Source: Phycisphaerae bacterium (lineage in GTDB: Bacteria > Planctomycetota > Phycisphaerae > Phycisphaerales > UBA1924). From it: DNA of 64,000 nt. The DNA lies in contig JAUILU010000005.1 in NCBI GenBank assembly GCA_030432905.1, positions 62,001-126,000 of the forward strand. Direction: 5' to 3'. Of the stretch, positions 7,910 to 22,317 are shown one piece after another (within the stretch, counting starts at the first letter, position 1; each line of letters opens with the position of its first letter). The translations under genes were made by a program, and so were the position numbers. The notes below the pieces were generated by a model that was given only the letters and a program-made list of their open reading frames with translations, ran no database searches and was not told where the DNA came from.

Positions 7910-10900
7910 TCAGCCCTCGGTGCTTGTCTCCGCCGACTCGGCGATCGTCACATCGCGGACCTCGACGTGCGGCACACCAAGCGCGTCGTTGCGGTCGGCG
8001 CCCAACGCCTCGGCGGCCTCGGCAGCGTCGGCGAGCATGCTCATGTCGTCGTCCTGCTCCGGCTCGGGAAGTTCCCCGATCGTGCGGATACCAAGGTTCT
8101 GGTGATCCGTAAAGCCCGTACCCGCCGGGATAAGGTGACCCAGCAGCACGTTCTCCTTCAGACCGATCAGCGTATCCACAGCACCCTTGAGCGACGCCTC
8201 CGTGAGCACCTTCGTGGTCTCTTGGAACGACGCACCCGAGAGGAAGCTCTCGCTCTGCAGCGACGCCTTCGTAATACCAAGCAGAAGCGTACGACCAGAC
8301 GCCGGACGCGCCTTCTTGGTCTTGGCGATCTCCTTGCCGTCGGCCTCCGCCTTCGCGTTGGCTTCCTTCACCTCGTCGCGGTCAACGAGCGCACCAACCG
8401 GAAGGTCCGTGTCGCCCGATTCCATGATCTTCAGCGACTTGGCAACTCGCAGGTTCGCCTGCTTGAAGTGGTAACGATCGAGCACGTCCTGCGGCAGCAG
8501 GCCCGTGTCGCCCGGGCTCTCGACCTTCACCTTCCGCAGCATCTGCGAGAGAATCAGCTCGATGTGCTTGTCGTTGATCGTCACACCCTGTGCACGGTAC
8601 ACGTTCTGAACCTCGTCCAGCATGTACGCCCACAGCGCCTCCTCACCCTTAATCCGCAGGATATCGTGCGGCACAAGCGGGCCTTCCGTCAGAGGATCAC
8701 CCGCGTGAACGCTGTCACCCGTGTGAACCTGCAGCGGCTTGTCGTTCGGGACGTGGTGGTCCTTCTCGATGCCCGATTCCGAAACGATCCGGATCGTCAT
8801 CTTGCCCTTGCGCTTGTCGGAGTGAAGCTCGACGCGGCCCGAGATCTCAGCCATCACAGCAGGATCCTTCGGCTTACGTGCCTCGAAGATCTCCGTAACA
8901 CGCGGCAGACCACCGACGATGTCCTGCGAACCAGCAGCAAGACGCGGCTGGCGTGCGAGCATGTGGCCCGCCTCGATGACGTCGCCGTCCTTCACTTCGA
9001 TACGTGCCTTCGCCGGCAGGTAGTGGAAGTCGAGAATCGCGCCGTCCGCATCCACAATGTTGATCTGCGGGTGCAGGTCGCCCTTGTGCTCGATAACGGT
9101 CAACGCCTTCTGGTCGCGACCCGCGTCTTCCTCGCGGACGGTCTCGCCCATCTCGATATCGACGTACTGAACCGTACCGCCCTTCTCGGCAAGAATCGGA
9201 ACACGGTGAGGGTCCCAGGTCACAAGAACCTGACCCGCCTTCACCGTGCTGCCAGGCTCGACAAGGATGTACGCACCGTAAGGGATCTTGGACTTCTCGA
9301 GCTCGTTGCCGTCGCCATCGACGAGCGCAAGCTCAGCGTTCCGCTTCAGAACCGTCCAGACCTCGTTGCCGTCAGGGTCAACGGTTTTCACTTCGTTACA
9401 GTCGCGAAGCTCGATCTTGCCCGCGGCGACCGCACGGTACTCACTCTCGGCGACGGTACGAGTACCGATACCACCGGTGTGGAACGTACGCATCGTCAGC
9501 TGTGTACCGGGCTCACCGATCGACTGAGCCGCGATGATGCCGACCGCCATGCCCGGCTCAACGAGCTTGCCGGTGGACATGTCCATGCCGTAGTCGAGCG
9601 CCGAGCAACCAGTCCGGCTCTCACTCGTCAGCGCCGAGCGGACCACAACCGAGTCGATGCCGAGGTCCTCGACACGCTGTGCCGTGTCGGGCATGATCAT
9701 CTCGTTGGCGGCAACCACAACCTCGCCCGTCGCCGGGTTCGCGATCTGGTGCACGCTGACCCGGCCAACGATCTGGTCGCTGAGCGCGACGTCGATCTGC
9801 TCGCCCTTGTAGATCGCACGCTTAACGATGCCTCGCTTCGAGCCGCAGTCGTGCTCGCCGATGATCACCGACTGAGCAACGTCGCAGAGTTTACGAGTCA
9901 GGTAACCCGAGTCAGCAGTCTTGAGCGCGGTATCCGCCAGCCCCTTACGAGCACCGTGGGTTGACGAGAAGTACTCGAGAATGTTCAGACCCTCGCGGAA
10001 GTTCGCGCGGATCGGGGTCTCGATAATCTCACCCGAGGGCTTGGCCATCAGGCCTCGCATGCCCGCAAGCTGCTGCATCTGGCTGACGTTACCACGAGCA
10101 CCCGAGTCCATCATGAGGTAGACCGGGTTCAGGTACGCAACGCCTTCCTTGTTCTCGATGCTCGCGTAAGCATCCTCTTCGCCTCGGCGGTCGTGCTTCA
10201 GCGTCTCGATCAGCGTCTTGGTGATCTCTTCGCGGCAGTGCGACCAGATATCAAGAAGCTGGTTGTACCGCTCACGGGGCGTGATGATGCCGTCCTCGTA
10301 CGAACGCTCAACGCGATCGACCTGCTTCTGTGCAACCTTCAGCATGCCCTCTTTCTCAAGCGGGATACGAAGGTCGGTGATGCCGAACGAGAGGCCAGCC
10401 GTCGTCGACTGTTTGAAGCCGATCTCCTTCAGCTTGTCCAGCATGTCGATCGTCGCAGCACGACCCGAGTACAGGTACGCATCGTCAATAACGCGTGCGC
10501 AACCCTTCTTACCGAGCGTGCAGTTGTAGAACGGCATGCCCGGGCTCAGGATGTCCGCAAACAGGATCCGGCCCGCGGTCGTCACGATGCGGTTGTTCTC
10601 CGGCATCGCCTCGGGCGTGCCACGCTCCTCGGTCAGGATGTGGTCGAAACCATCAACCCGAACCACGATCGGCTCGTGGACGTCGATCTTGCCGTGGTCG
10701 TATGCGAGCAACGCTTCCGTCGCGTCCTTGTACGTCCGCAGCTTGCTCGGCTCGATCTCACCCTCGTGACGCATGAGCGTGATGAAGTACACGCCCATCA
10801 CGATGTCCTGCGAAGGCGAGATAATCGGTGCGCCGTTCGCCGGGCTGAAGATGTTGTGCGTCGAGAGCATCAGCACGTGCGCCTCGGTCTGTGCCTCTAC

Positions 10901-12304
10901 AGACAGCGGCAAGTGAACCGCCATCTGGTCGCCGTCAAAGTCAGCGTTGAAGCCCGAGCACACAAGCGGGTGCAGACGGATCGCGTTGCCTTCAACAAGT
11001 GTCGGCTCGAACGCCTGGATACCCATCCGGTGAAGCGTCGGTGCACGGTTCAGGAGAACCGGATGCTGGTAGATCACCTCTTCGAGAACGTCCCACACCG
11101 AAGGATCGCGACGCTCAAGCATCCGCTTGGCCGACTTGATCGTGTCAGCAAGGCCGTGCTCCTTGAGCTTGCGGATGATGAACGGCTGGAACAGCTCAAG
11201 CGCGATCTTCTTAGGAAGACCACACTGGTTCAGCTTCAACTCGGGACCAACAACGATCACCGAACGAGCCGAGTAGTCAACACGCTTACCGAGCAGGTTC
11301 TCACGGAACCGGCCCTGCTTGCCCTTGATCATGTCCGTCAGCGACTTGAGCGCACGATTGCTCGAACCGAGCACCGGGCGGCGGCAGCGGCCGTTGTCGA
11401 ACAGCGCATCCACAGCCTGCTGAAGCATCCGCTTCTCGTTGCGGATGATGACCTCGGGTGCGTTCAGGTCCATCAGCTTCTTGAGGCGGTTGTTGCGGTT
11501 AATGATCCGGCGGTACAGATCGTTCAGGTCGCTCGTCGCGAAGTTGCCGCTCTCAAGAAGAACCAGCGGACGAAGGTCCGGCGGGATCACGGGCACAACG
11601 TCCATCACGAGCCACGACGGGTCGTTCTCGCTCTCGCGGACGATCTCGACCAGCTTCAGACGCTTGGCAAGGTCCTTGATCTTCTGCTGCGAACGGGTCG
11701 CACCAAGATCCTCGCGGATCTGCCGCGCTTCTTCGTCGAGGTCCAGCATCTCGAGCAATTCACGGACAGCCTCTGCGCCCATCTGCGCGCGGAACGCGTT
11801 GCCGTACTGCTCAACCGCGACGCGGTGCTCGTCCTCGGTCAGGACCTGCTTGAACGTCAGCTCCGTGTCACCCGGATCGACAACGACGTAGTCCTGGTAG
11901 TACACGATCTTCTCAAGATCGCTCGTCTTCATCCCAAGCAGCGTGCCAAGACGGCTCGGCATGCTCTTGAAGAACCAGATATGAACCGTCGGCGACGCGA
12001 GGTTGATGTGCCCCATCCGCTTCCGGCGGACGCGCGAGTGCGTCACCTTCACGCCGCAACGGTCACAGATGATGCCCTTGAACTTCGTCCCGCGGTACTT
12101 GCCGCACGAGCACTCGTAGTCGCGCTCAGGGCCGAAGATCCGCTCGCAGAACAGGCCGTCCTTCTCAGGCCGGTACGTTCTGTAGTTGATGGTCTCGGGC
12201 TTCTTCACCTCGCCGTAAGACCACGCGCGGATGTCATTCGGCGACGCAAGCGTCACCTTGACAGCACTGAAGTCATTGACCCGATCGTAAACGCTTTCTG
12301 CCAT
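7910..12304 (-). CDS. rpoC: RNA polymerase beta-prime subunit
   Basis: The 1464-residue protein is the catalytic beta-prime subunit. The zinc site Cys65, Cys67, Cys80, Cys83 is intact and the absolutely conserved NADFDGDQM, which holds the catalytic magnesium, is at residues 453-461. The bridge helix and trigger loop regions ([25 protein letters not shown]) are clear. It follows rpoB after 87 bases and closes the block. The C-terminus has an acidic tail rich in Asp, Glu and Ala. Transcription runs leftward, away from the composition switch near 32.5 kb. Confidence 0.99.
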   Translation of the reverse strand: MAESVYDRVNDFSAVKVTLASPNDIRAWSYGEVKKPETINYRTYRPEKDGLFCERIFGPERDYECSCGKYRGTKFKGIICDRCGVKVTHSRVRRKRMGHINLASPTVHIWFFKSMPSRLGTLLGMKTSDLEKIVYYQDYVVVDPGDTELTFKQVLTEDEHRVAVEQYGNAFRAQMGAEAVRELLEMLDLDEEARQIREDLGATRSQQKIKDLAKRLKLVEIVRESENDPSWLVMDVVPVIPPDLRPLVLLESGNFATSDLNDLYRRIINRNNRLKKLMDLNAPEVIIRNEKRMLQQAVDALFDNGRCRRPVLGSSNRALKSLTDMIKGKQGRFRENLLGKRVDYSARSVIVVGPELKLNQCGLPKKIALELFQPFIIRKLKEHGLADTIKSAKRMLERRDPSVWDVLEEVIYQHPVLLNRAPTLHRMGIQAFEPTLVEGNAIRLHPLVCSGFNADFDGDQMAVHLPLSVEAQTEAHVLMLSTHNIFSPANGAPIISPSQDIVMGVYFITLMRHEGEIEPSKLRTYKDATEALLAYDHGKIDVHEPIVVRVDGFDHILTEERGTPEAMPENNRIVTTAGRILFADILSPGMPFYNCTLGKKGCARVIDDAYLYSGRAATIDMLDKLKEIGFKQSTTAGLSFGITDLRIPLEKEGMLKVAQKQVDRVERSYEDGIITPRERYNQLLDIWSHCREEITKTLIETLKHDRRGEEDAYASIENKEGVAYLNPVYLMMDSGARGNVSQMQQLAGMRGLMAKPSGEIIETPIRANFREGLNILEYFSSTHGARKGLADTALKTADSGYLTRKLCDVAQSVIIGEHDCGSKRGIVKRAIYKGEQIDVALSDQIVGRVSVHQIANPATGEVVVAANEMIMPDTAQRVEDLGIDSVVVRSALTSESRTGCSALDYGMDMSTGKLVEPGMAVGIIAAQSIGEPGTQLTMRTFHTGGIGTRTVAESEYRAVAAGKIELRDCNEVKTVDPDGNEVWTVLKRNAELALVDGDGNELEKSKIPYGAYILVEPGSTVKAGQVLVTWDPHRVPILAEKGGTVQYVDIEMGETVREEDAGRDQKALTVIEHKGDLHPQINIVDADGAILDFHYLPAKARIEVKDGDVIEAGHMLARQPRLAAGSQDIVGGLPRVTEIFEARKPKDPAVMAEISGRVELHSDKRKGKMTIRIVSESGIEKDHHVPNDKPLQVHTGDSVHAGDPLTEGPLVPHDILRIKGEEALWAYMLDEVQNVYRAQGVTINDKHIELILSQMLRKVKVESPGDTGLLPQDVLDRYHFKQANLRVAKSLKIMESGDTDLPVGALVDRDEVKEANAKAEADGKEIAKTKKARPASGRTLLLGITKASLQSESFLSGASFQETTKVLTEASLKGAVDTLIGLKENVLLGHLIPAGTGFTDHQNLGIRTIGELPEPEQDDDMSMLADAAEAAEALGADRNDALGVPHVEVRDVTIAESAETSTEG

Positions 12305-12391
12305 TTTAACTCACCCCGTGATGGTGTGAAATTCTCATTCGTACTCTGGTATTCTGATTTACAACGAAGTGTTGATTGACAAAGTTTGCCG

Positions 12392-16198
<3,807 letters not shown>

Positions 16199-16490
16199 CG
16201 AATTCCTCGCGATGGGTTCGCGTTACAACAACATTGCATGCGATTCCTGTGAATCCATGAATGCTTTGTTTCGTCCGGTGGTATTAATGATTCGCGCCTA
16301 TTCGGGAATTCTACTGCAGCCCGATTCCGGATCCACCCGCCCGGAAAGCCGCTCCAATGTCCCAGACGCGAGGTCCGTGTCCGCTCTGAATCATGTCTAG
16401 GCACCTTTCGATGCCCAGACACGCTGTTAGCATAGCACTGCCGTCGCCCTTACATATTGCAAACCTGCAAAATCCTTGGGCGACAGGATC
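16199..16490 (-). promoter_or_regulatory. rplL-rpoB spacer with processing-type hairpin
   Basis: This 292-base gap holds no gene. A near-perfect inverted repeat at 16394-16421 (TGTCTAGGCA / TGCCCAGACA, one G-T pair, 8-base loop) lies about 70 bases after rplL. It has no T run, so a processing or attenuation hairpin is likelier than a full terminator. E. coli has an RNase III site and attenuator in the equivalent gap. Confidence 0.5.
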
Positions 16491-16895
16491 TTATTTGAGC
16501 TCGACTTCGGCGCCGATCTCTTTGAACTGGCCAGCAAGAGCTTCCGCGTCTTCCTTGCTCAGGCCTTCCTTGATCGCCTTGCCGGGGTTGTCCACGACTT
16601 CCTTGGCTTCCTTCAGACCCAGGCCGGTCGCCTCGCGGACGAGCTTGATGACCTTGATCTTGTTGTCGCCGGCACCGGTCAGGACAACCGAGAACTCCGA
16701 CTGCTCCTCAGCGCCGCCGCCAGCGTCGCCGCCAGCCGCTGCCATGACCACACCACCGCCAGCGGCGGCTTCGATGCCGTAGGCATCCTTCATGTAGTCG
16801 CCGAGATCAACAGCCTGCTTCAGGCTCAGCTCAGCGAGCTTGTCGCCGAGGTCCTTGATCGCCGAATCGAATTCTTTCACTGCTTCGTCGCTCAT
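16491..16895 (-). CDS. rplL: 50S ribosomal protein L7/L12
   Basis: The 134-residue protein forms the ribosomal stalk that recruits translation factors. Residues 1-40 are the helical dimerisation domain, followed by a Gly/Ala hinge (residues about 44-64). The C-terminal domain carries [28 protein letters not shown], the factor-binding face. It is slightly longer than E. coli L7/L12 because of the longer hinge. It lies 118 bases downstream of rplJ, with which it forms the L10-(L12)n complex. Confidence 0.98.
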   Translation of the reverse strand: MSDEAVKEFDSAIKDLGDKLAELSLKQAVDLGDYMKDAYGIEAAAGGGVVMAAAGGDAGGGAEEQSEFSVVLTGAGDNKIKVIKLVREATGLGLKEAKEVVDNPGKAIKEGLSKEDAEALAGQFKEIGAEVELK

Positions 16896-17013
16896 TGTCT
16901 TTCCAACCTTTCAATCATCCCGCCCAAGAGGGACCGAACCATTCGACTCTTTACCCCGGATACGCCGGGCCAGTTGGGCGCTGATGCAATGACTCTAAAT
17001 CTGTAACTCTGTC

Positions 17014-17559
17014 TCAGCTGACCTTGGCGATCGCCTCGCCCTTCTCCAGCTTGTCCGTGATGGCCTTGATGACGCCGGCGAGGTTCGAGCCGGGGCCCAT
17101 GACCTGCGCGACCAGCTTGCGTCCCGGGCCGAGGATTAGACCAACAGCATCCGAGAGAGCCTCGTCCCGAGTCGGGAACTTGCTCAATCGCGTCACGCCG
17201 GCCTCGCCCTCGTACAGCTCCCCATCGAGAACCGCGCCCTTAAGCTCGATCTCCGGGAACTCCTTCACGAGATCGATGATCTCACGCGCCACCTCGACGA
17301 CCGAACGGTCGCCGTGAAGCACCGCGTTCTGACCCTGCAGAACCGGGCTGAGCGCCTCGAGCGCCGTGCCCTCGAAGGCCTTGCGGGCCAGCGAGTTCTT
17401 GACAACCGCCACGCTCACCGAGCCCTCCCGCATCTTGCCGCGGACCGACTCGGTACCCTCCGCATCAACCCCACGCAGGGAGATGATGATCGCTTCTTCT
17501 GCGTCGCCGAGCCGTGACTGGTAGTCGGAGACGATCATTTCTTTCATTGGTTTGGACAT
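17014..17559 (-). CDS. rplJ: 50S ribosomal protein L10
   Basis: The 181-residue protein anchors the L7/L12 stalk to 23S rRNA and in many bacteria represses its own operon. The N-terminal half shows SVAVVKNSLARKAF and the middle EIELKGAVLDGELYEG, both typical. The long C-terminal helix (residues 150-181) provides the L12 dimer sites. An AGGAG 6 bases before ATG 17559 supports this start over the Met at residue 5. It begins 28 bases after rplA. Confidence 0.97.
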   Translation of the reverse strand: MSKPMKEMIVSDYQSRLGDAEEAIIISLRGVDAEGTESVRGKMREGSVSVAVVKNSLARKAFEGTALEALSPVLQGQNAVLHGDRSVVEVAREIIDLVKEFPEIELKGAVLDGELYEGEAGVTRLSKFPTRDEALSDAVGLILGPGRKLVAQVMGPGSNLAGVIKAITDKLEKGEAIAKVS

Positions 17560-17587
17560 GCCAAACTCCTTCTCAGGCGAGCGGGGT

Positions 17588-18358
17588 TTATTCCGCTTCG
17601 CTGCTGTACTTGATCCGAATACCAGGCGTCATGGTGCCGCTCACGTGAATGGACTTGATGTAGTTCGCCTTGACCGCCGCCGGCTTGGCCTGCTCGACTG
17701 TCCGAAGCAGGTGCTCGTAGTTGGCCAAGAGGTCGCCCTCGGGGAAGTTCATCTTGCCGATCGTGGCATGGATGTTCCCGCCCTTGTCGGCCCGGTACTC
17801 GACCTTGCCAGCCGAGTAGTCCTTGACCGCCTCAACGACGTCCTTGGTCACAGTCCCGGCCTTCGGGCTGGGCATCAGGCCCTTCGGACCCAGAACCCGG
17901 CCAAGCTTCGAGATCACACGCATCATGTCCGGGCTCGCGACCGCAACGTCGAAGTCGAACCAGCCCTTCTCGATCTTGGCAACCAGTTCCTCGCCGCCGG
18001 CCTCAACAGCACCAGCCGCCTTCGCGTCCGCCTCGACATCAGTCGTGCAGAACGCGACCACGCGCTTGGTCTTGCCGATGCCCTTGGGCAGGCTCACCGA
18101 ACCACGCACGAGCTGATCCGCGTGCTTGGTGTCAATGCCAAGGTGGAACACCACATCAACCGATTCGTTGAACTTGGTGCCCTCAAACTTCTTCACCGCG
18201 GACATCGCCGAAGCCGCGTCCATCGGCTCCTTGCTCGCCTTGGACAGGTTGCCCTTGGCACGCTTGGAAGGCTTGTGACGGAGCTTGCCTGCACGCCGCT
18301 TCGATTCCTCAGCAGACGGAGCCGCTTTCACCGCATCAAAGTTCTGTTCGTCAGCCAT
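17588..18358 (-). CDS. rplA: 50S ribosomal protein L1
   Basis: The 256-residue protein binds the mobile L1 stalk of 23S rRNA and helps release E-site tRNA. Canonical segments are VDVVFHLGIDTKHADQLVRGSV, RVLGPKGLMPSPKAGTVT and YRADKGGNIHATIGK. There is an N-terminal Lys/Arg-rich extension of about 35 residues before the domain. It starts 3 bases after rplK behind GGAGG, so the pair is co-transcribed and probably coupled. Confidence 0.98.
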   Translation of the reverse strand: MADEQNFDAVKAAPSAEESKRRAGKLRHKPSKRAKGNLSKASKEPMDAASAMSAVKKFEGTKFNESVDVVFHLGIDTKHADQLVRGSVSLPKGIGKTKRVVAFCTTDVEADAKAAGAVEAGGEELVAKIEKGWFDFDVAVASPDMMRVISKLGRVLGPKGLMPSPKAGTVTKDVVEAVKDYSAGKVEYRADKGGNIHATIGKMNFPEGDLLANYEHLLRTVEQAKPAAVKANYIKSIHVSGTMTPGIRIKYSSEAE

Positions 18359-18361
18359 CGG

Positions 18362-18790
18362 TTAGCCCTCCACCGTAATGCCCATGGAGCGGGCTTGGCC
18401 TGCAACAATCCGGCAAGCCGCGTCGAGGCTCGCAGAATTGAGATCTTCCTTCTTCTCTTCAGCAATCGCCTCGATCTGGGCGCGGGTGATGTTGCCAACC
18501 TTGTTCTTGTTGGGCTCGCCCGAGGCCTTCTCAACGCCCGCGGCTTCCTTGATCAGAACCGCCGTCGGCGACGACTTCACGTCGAACTCGAACGAACGAT
18601 CCGAGAAGACACGAACGACAACGCCAACGACCTTGCCGTTAAGGGCACCAGTCGCCGCGTTGAACTGCTGAATGAACTGACCCGGGTTCACACCCTTGGC
18701 ACCAAGAACGGGACCAAGAGGCGGTGCAGGCGTCGCCTGCCCACCAGGGGCCATCAGCTTAAACGTTTCTATAAGTTCTCTTTTGGCCAT
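18362..18790 (-). CDS. rplK: 50S ribosomal protein L11
   Basis: The 142-residue protein from ATG 18790 is full length for L11; a longer in-frame extension to 18970 has no family support and GGAGAAGC precedes 18790. The N-terminal domain has APGGQATPAPPLGPVLGAKGVN, which contacts release factors and thiostrepton-class drugs, and the C-terminal domain ends GITVEG. It is the first gene of the block. The usual upstream nusG and secE are not here. Confidence 0.98.
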   Translation of the reverse strand: MAKRELIETFKLMAPGGQATPAPPLGPVLGAKGVNPGQFIQQFNAATGALNGKVVGVVVRVFSDRSFEFDVKSSPTAVLIKEAAGVEKASGEPNKNKVGNITRAQIEAIAEEKKEDLNSASLDAACRIVAGQARSMGITVEG

Positions 18791-19000
18791 GCTTCTCCAC
18801 CTCCCACCGGCAAGCCGCTCTACAAGCGGAAACGCGAGCCTGCCTTGTCGGCCGCGTCTTACTCGGTGGTTCCAACGGTTCCTATGAAACTCTCTCGCTA
18901 TCCGGACAGAACCAAAGCCCTCTCCGGCGCGGACGGGATAGTAGACCCCCAGTCCCGCCAGATTCCACACTTACAGCACAATCAACCGATACCCCGGGCG
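18791..19000. promoter_or_regulatory. divergent promoter region of the ribosomal/RNA polymerase block
   Basis: This 210-base gap separates rplK (leftward) from the lipoprotein gene at 19001 (rightward) and must hold the main promoter of the rplK-rpoC block. I could not assign -35 and -10 boxes with confidence. Confidence 0.45.
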
Positions 19001-19594
19001 ATGACCCCAACCCAAAAAACATGCCTCACCGCCGCCCTACTGGCACTCATCACCATCGCCCTCACCGGCTGCGGCACCTACGCCAATCTCCACCTCGAAT
19101 CACCACTCTCAGGGGCCACTCTCAGCCCCAAACTCACCACCATCGCCTACACCTTCAGCGACGAAAACACCGTCGACATCTACCTCTCTGACCTCAGCGA
19201 GGACCAACTCGCCGTCCCCTTCGACGACAACGCCTCCGGCTGGCCCACAGGCCAGATGATGCACATCCACATGTTCATCCGACCAAGCCCCGGCAAAACA
19301 CCTATCGAACCCCAGTCATCTAACTGCTCGATCCGACACCTCATCCTCGCACCCGGAGCCACGGGCCTTTACGGCGGGGGCGGATTCCTCCTCCCATCAA
19401 GCTCAGCAAAGTCAGGCACCTTCGGAGGCAGCATCACCGCCGGCACCCTCAGGCTCCAAGCCTCGAGCCCAAACTTCAACGACGCCCTCGGCCCAACCGG
19501 CCTCCGCGCCTCATTCAAAGTCAAAGAGAACCGCGAACTCGCGATCACCATGGCCCGCAGGTTCGAAGAAACGATGCCAAGGCCAGAGGACTAG
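19001..19594 (+). CDS. predicted lipoprotein of unknown function
   Basis: The 197-residue product from ATG 19001 has a hydrophobic signal ending in the lipobox LTGC (Cys at about residue 24), so it is a lipid-anchored exported protein. The mature part contains SPLSGATLSPKLTTIAYTFSDENTVDIYLSDLS, then an MMHIHMFIRP strand and a Gly/Ser-rich loop. This looks like a beta-sandwich, but no family is recognised. The frame is open far upstream, but that region overlaps rplK/rplA antisense and is not coding. The stop is 3 bases from the end of the facing amidohydrolase gene. Confidence 0.75.
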   Translation: MTPTQKTCLTAALLALITIALTGCGTYANLHLESPLSGATLSPKLTTIAYTFSDENTVDIYLSDLSEDQLAVPFDDNASGWPTGQMMHIHMFIRPSPGKTPIEPQSSNCSIRHLILAPGATGLYGGGGFLLPSSSAKSGTFGGSITAGTLRLQASSPNFNDALGPTGLRASFKVKENRELAITMARRFEETMPRPED

Positions 19595-19597
19595 CCC

Positions 19598-20686
19598 TCA
19601 GTCGCCGTAGTGCCTCGCCACCACTCGCCCCACGGCTCGCGAGTACACATCCGTCATCACATCGTCAGGCAGCGACTTGCCCGAAAGCCTCGGCGAACTC
19701 ATCGCGTCGTACTTCTCAGGCTCAACCATCATCAGATCCGGATCTGCAATCGGGCTCGGCCCGTCATAGTCAGTCTCGAACATCGTCCGCAGCGCCCAGT
19801 ACCGACTCGCGTACAGGTCAAACGCCTGCTCCGGGTCCGAGGCCTGGCCCGCCGCGTACTGCACCTCGTCCGACTCGGCCAGATGCTCATCCCTCGCCAC
19901 GATGTCCGAGCCAAAGAGGATCCGACCCTTCCATCTCTCCAAGAACGCCAGCATCTTCTCCCGGGGCTGCTTACTCAGCTCACGCACCTGCCACTTGCAC
20001 GCGCTCGTGTCGAGACTCAGGTTGTCGTGCCGCTCCAGCAGCCCGTCCAGAAAGTCCAGATTCTCCGGGTATCCGCCCATGTGCGCCGCCAGCCACTGCG
20101 TCTCCGGGTACGCATCCAGCATCCGCTCCAGAGGCTCGTACTGCTGCGCCTTCGTGCCGTACACCGAAGCATCCGCATACTTCGTCGCAAACCACGTGTC
20201 CGGGTCCGCGATGTGCGTCATGATCATCATGCCAAGCTCGTTGGCAAGCTCCACTGCCTTGCGCTTCCAAGGCCCGTCGAGCGCCAACGCATCGATCGCG
20301 TCCTGATCGTTCATGTAGTCACGAAGCCTCGGCGCCTGCCAGAACTTGAGCATCCTCGCGCCGTACTCGCCGTGCCAGATCTTGATCCGCTCGATGTACC
20401 CCTCGGTGAACGCGTACTTCTTGTCCTCGGCCATGTAGTCCGGGATCGCGATAAACCGCGCCCGATCGCCCAGCGCATCGCGCACGCCCGGCGCCTCTTC
20501 GAGCACCGTCTGCGTGTACGTCATCGACACGCCAAACCGTGACGCCGCGTCCGCCCAGATCTCAGCCGCCTTACCCCCGTTGATGTGCGTGTGAACATCA
20601 ACGATCGGCTCCGCCGGCTCACCAAGCAGCTCCGCCTCGGCGCGGAAATCAAGCCCGAGCGTGTTCTGTGCCCAAGGTTCTGACAT
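19598..20686 (-). CDS. amidohydrolase family (TIM-barrel metal hydrolase)
   Basis: The 362-residue protein has the amidohydrolase-2 pattern. IVDVHTHINGG near residue 30 is the HxH metal motif, MIMTHIADPD gives the mid-barrel His, WLAAHMGGYPE the second His, and LFGSDIVARD the catalytic Asp. The start ATG at 20686 is preferred, as an extension to 20836 would overlap the divergent glycosyltransferase gene. Substrates in this family range from decarboxylated aromatic acids to lactones, so no specific reaction is claimed. It has no signal peptide. Confidence 0.88.
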   Translation of the reverse strand: MSEPWAQNTLGLDFRAEAELLGEPAEPIVDVHTHINGGKAAEIWADAASRFGVSMTYTQTVLEEAPGVRDALGDRARFIAIPDYMAEDKKYAFTEGYIERIKIWHGEYGARMLKFWQAPRLRDYMNDQDAIDALALDGPWKRKAVELANELGMMIMTHIADPDTWFATKYADASVYGTKAQQYEPLERMLDAYPETQWLAAHMGGYPENLDFLDGLLERHDNLSLDTSACKWQVRELSKQPREKMLAFLERWKGRILFGSDIVARDEHLAESDEVQYAAGQASDPEQAFDLYASRYWALRTMFETDYDGPSPIADPDLMMVEPEKYDAMSSPRLSGKSLPDDVMTDVYSRAVGRVVARHYGD

Positions 20687-20735
20687 CGACTCACCCCTTG
20701 TGCCCGCCGGTAACGCTGTACCATCTGAGCACGCG

Positions 20736-21875
20736 ATGGTAGACAAAAGCAACACCCAAACAACTCGGCCACGAATCGCTTTATGCCACGACTGGCTCGT
20801 CGCGCGACGCGGCGGCGAACTCGTGCTCGAAGCCATCGCACAAGAAGCACAACGCCATGCGGACCTCGATGTCGCCTACACCATGTTCGACAACGCCGCC
20901 TCGATCGGCCCCACCATCGATACCCTGCAGCGCCGGTCATCTTTTCTGAATTCACTCCCAGAGAGCCTCCGCCGCTGGGCCATGCCCCTCTACCCGCTCG
21001 CCGTGCGCAACCTCTCGCGCAAACTCCGAGCCCAGCACAAAGAACGCCCCTACGACCTCGTCATCTCGACACACTCATCCGCGATCAAAGCCATCCGCGC
21101 ACCACAGGGCGTCCCGCACATCTGCTACTGCCACGCACCCGCAAGGTACATCTGGAACCAACCCGAAGACTACGCCGCGGGTCTGCAGGGCCTTGGCCTG
21201 ACCGCCATCCACCCGTTCTACAAATCCTGGGACCGCAAGACCGCAAGCCGCGTCGATCGCTACCTCGCAAACTCAACGCACACACAAACCCAGATCCGCC
21301 GGAGCTACTCGCAACCCTCCGACGTCTGCTTCCCACCCGTCCGCACCTCGTTTTTCACGCGAAACGAGCAGGCCCTCCGCCGAGACCACTGGCTCGCCGT
21401 CGGCGCGCTCGTCCCCTACAAACGATTCGACCTCGCCATCGAAGCCGCGAACAAAGCCAACCACCCGCTGCACATCATCGGCGACGGCCCCGAACGCCCA
21501 CGCCTCCAAGCGCTCGCAGGCCCAACCGTCTCATTCGTCGAAGCAAAAACCGACGTCCAACTTCGCGAGGCCTACCGAGCCGCCAAGCTCCTCATCTTCC
21601 CACAACTCGAAGACTTCGGCATCGTCGCCGTCGAAGCCCAGGCCTGCGGCACACCCGTCGTCGCGTTCGCCAAAGGCGGCGCGCAAGACACAGTCATCGA
21701 CAACAAAACCGGCGCACTCTTCCAGGAACAAACAGCAAGCTCACTGCTCGAAGCCATCGCGCGATGCCCGAAGCACGCAGAGCTCGCCTGCGAAGAACAC
21801 GCAGCCAAATTCAGCGAAGCTAAGTTTCAGCAGCAGATCAGCGCGGTCATCCGCGAGTTCATCCGGCGGGCGTGA
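20736..21875 (+). CDS. glycosyltransferase family 4
   Basis: The 379-residue protein is a GT-B retaining glycosyltransferase. The N-terminal Rossmann part starts IALCHDWLVARRGGELVLEAIA, where the GGE loop touches the acceptor. HICYCHAPARYIWN follows in the middle, and the C-terminal donor domain has ALVPYKRFDLAIEA and LIFPQLEDFGIVAVEAQACGTPVVA with the E-x7-E motif. It resembles the mannosyl/rhamnosyl transferases of exopolysaccharide and LPS clusters. The start used is ATG 20736; there is no strong ribosome-binding site. It stands alone, with a 17-base tail-to-tail overlap with the flavin reductase gene. Confidence 0.92.
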   Translation: MVDKSNTQTTRPRIALCHDWLVARRGGELVLEAIAQEAQRHADLDVAYTMFDNAASIGPTIDTLQRRSSFLNSLPESLRRWAMPLYPLAVRNLSRKLRAQHKERPYDLVISTHSSAIKAIRAPQGVPHICYCHAPARYIWNQPEDYAAGLQGLGLTAIHPFYKSWDRKTASRVDRYLANSTHTQTQIRRSYSQPSDVCFPPVRTSFFTRNEQALRRDHWLAVGALVPYKRFDLAIEAANKANHPLHIIGDGPERPRLQALAGPTVSFVEAKTDVQLREAYRAAKLLIFPQLEDFGIVAVEAQACGTPVVAFAKGGAQDTVIDNKTGALFQEQTASSLLEAIARCPKHAELACEEHAAKFSEAKFQQQISAVIREFIRRA

Positions 21876-22317
21876 CGATCTTCGCCTCGAGCACCTGCCC
21901 GATGAACAACTCGCAGTCCGCCTCAAGATCGAGGTGACGCACAACCTCGCAATCAAGAGCCGCCCGCGAACGCTTCAAGATCGGTGAGCCCGTCGCCCAC
22001 GTGCTCACCTCGAGCGCATCAAACGGGTCGCCGATCTCGTCCGGCGCCTGGAAGCTGTCAAACTTCTTCAGAAGCAACCGATCCGACTCATCGATCAGAT
22101 TCAGCGCAAAGCCCCGGCTGTCCCGGATCAAAGGCTCAAGCGAGTGGCACTTCTTCACAGCCAGGCTAATCAGCAGCGGCTCATTCGCGCACCGCTGAAC
22201 CCAGCGGACCACCATCCCAGACCGATTCCCGTCGTAGGCAGACGTCATCACCCACGTGGCCCACGGCACACGCTCAAGGATCGAGGACACCCGCTCGGAG
22301 TTGAGCTCAACTGACAC
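21859..22317 (-). CDS. flavin reductase-like FMN-binding protein
   Basis: The 152-residue protein is a flavin reductase-type split-barrel. PWATWVMTSAYDGNRSGMVVRWVQRCANEPLLISLAVKK holds the FMN phosphate and ring contacts, and the later GFALNLIDESD and FDALEV segments fit. A GTG at 22317 with AGGGAG upstream places the start at the domain edge; an ATG at 22368 would add 17 unrelated residues. These proteins reduce flavin with NAD(P)H or act as FMN electron carriers, and the partner is unknown. Confidence 0.82.
   Translation of the reverse strand: MSVELNSERVSSILERVPWATWVMTSAYDGNRSGMVVRWVQRCANEPLLISLAVKKCHSLEPLIRDSRGFALNLIDESDRLLLKKFDSFQAPDEIGDPFDALEVSTWATGSPILKRSRAALDCEVVRHLDLEADCELFIGQVLEAKIVTPAG

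Noticed and set aside
10193..12379. A 728-codon open frame on the plus strand
   Set aside because: It lies antisense to rpoC, is rich in Arg, Leu and His, and has no family pattern; high-GC antisense frames are often open.
17552..19000. A long N-terminal extension of the lipoprotein gene at 19001
   Set aside because: It is antisense to rplA and rplK; the lipoprotein signal starts at 19001.
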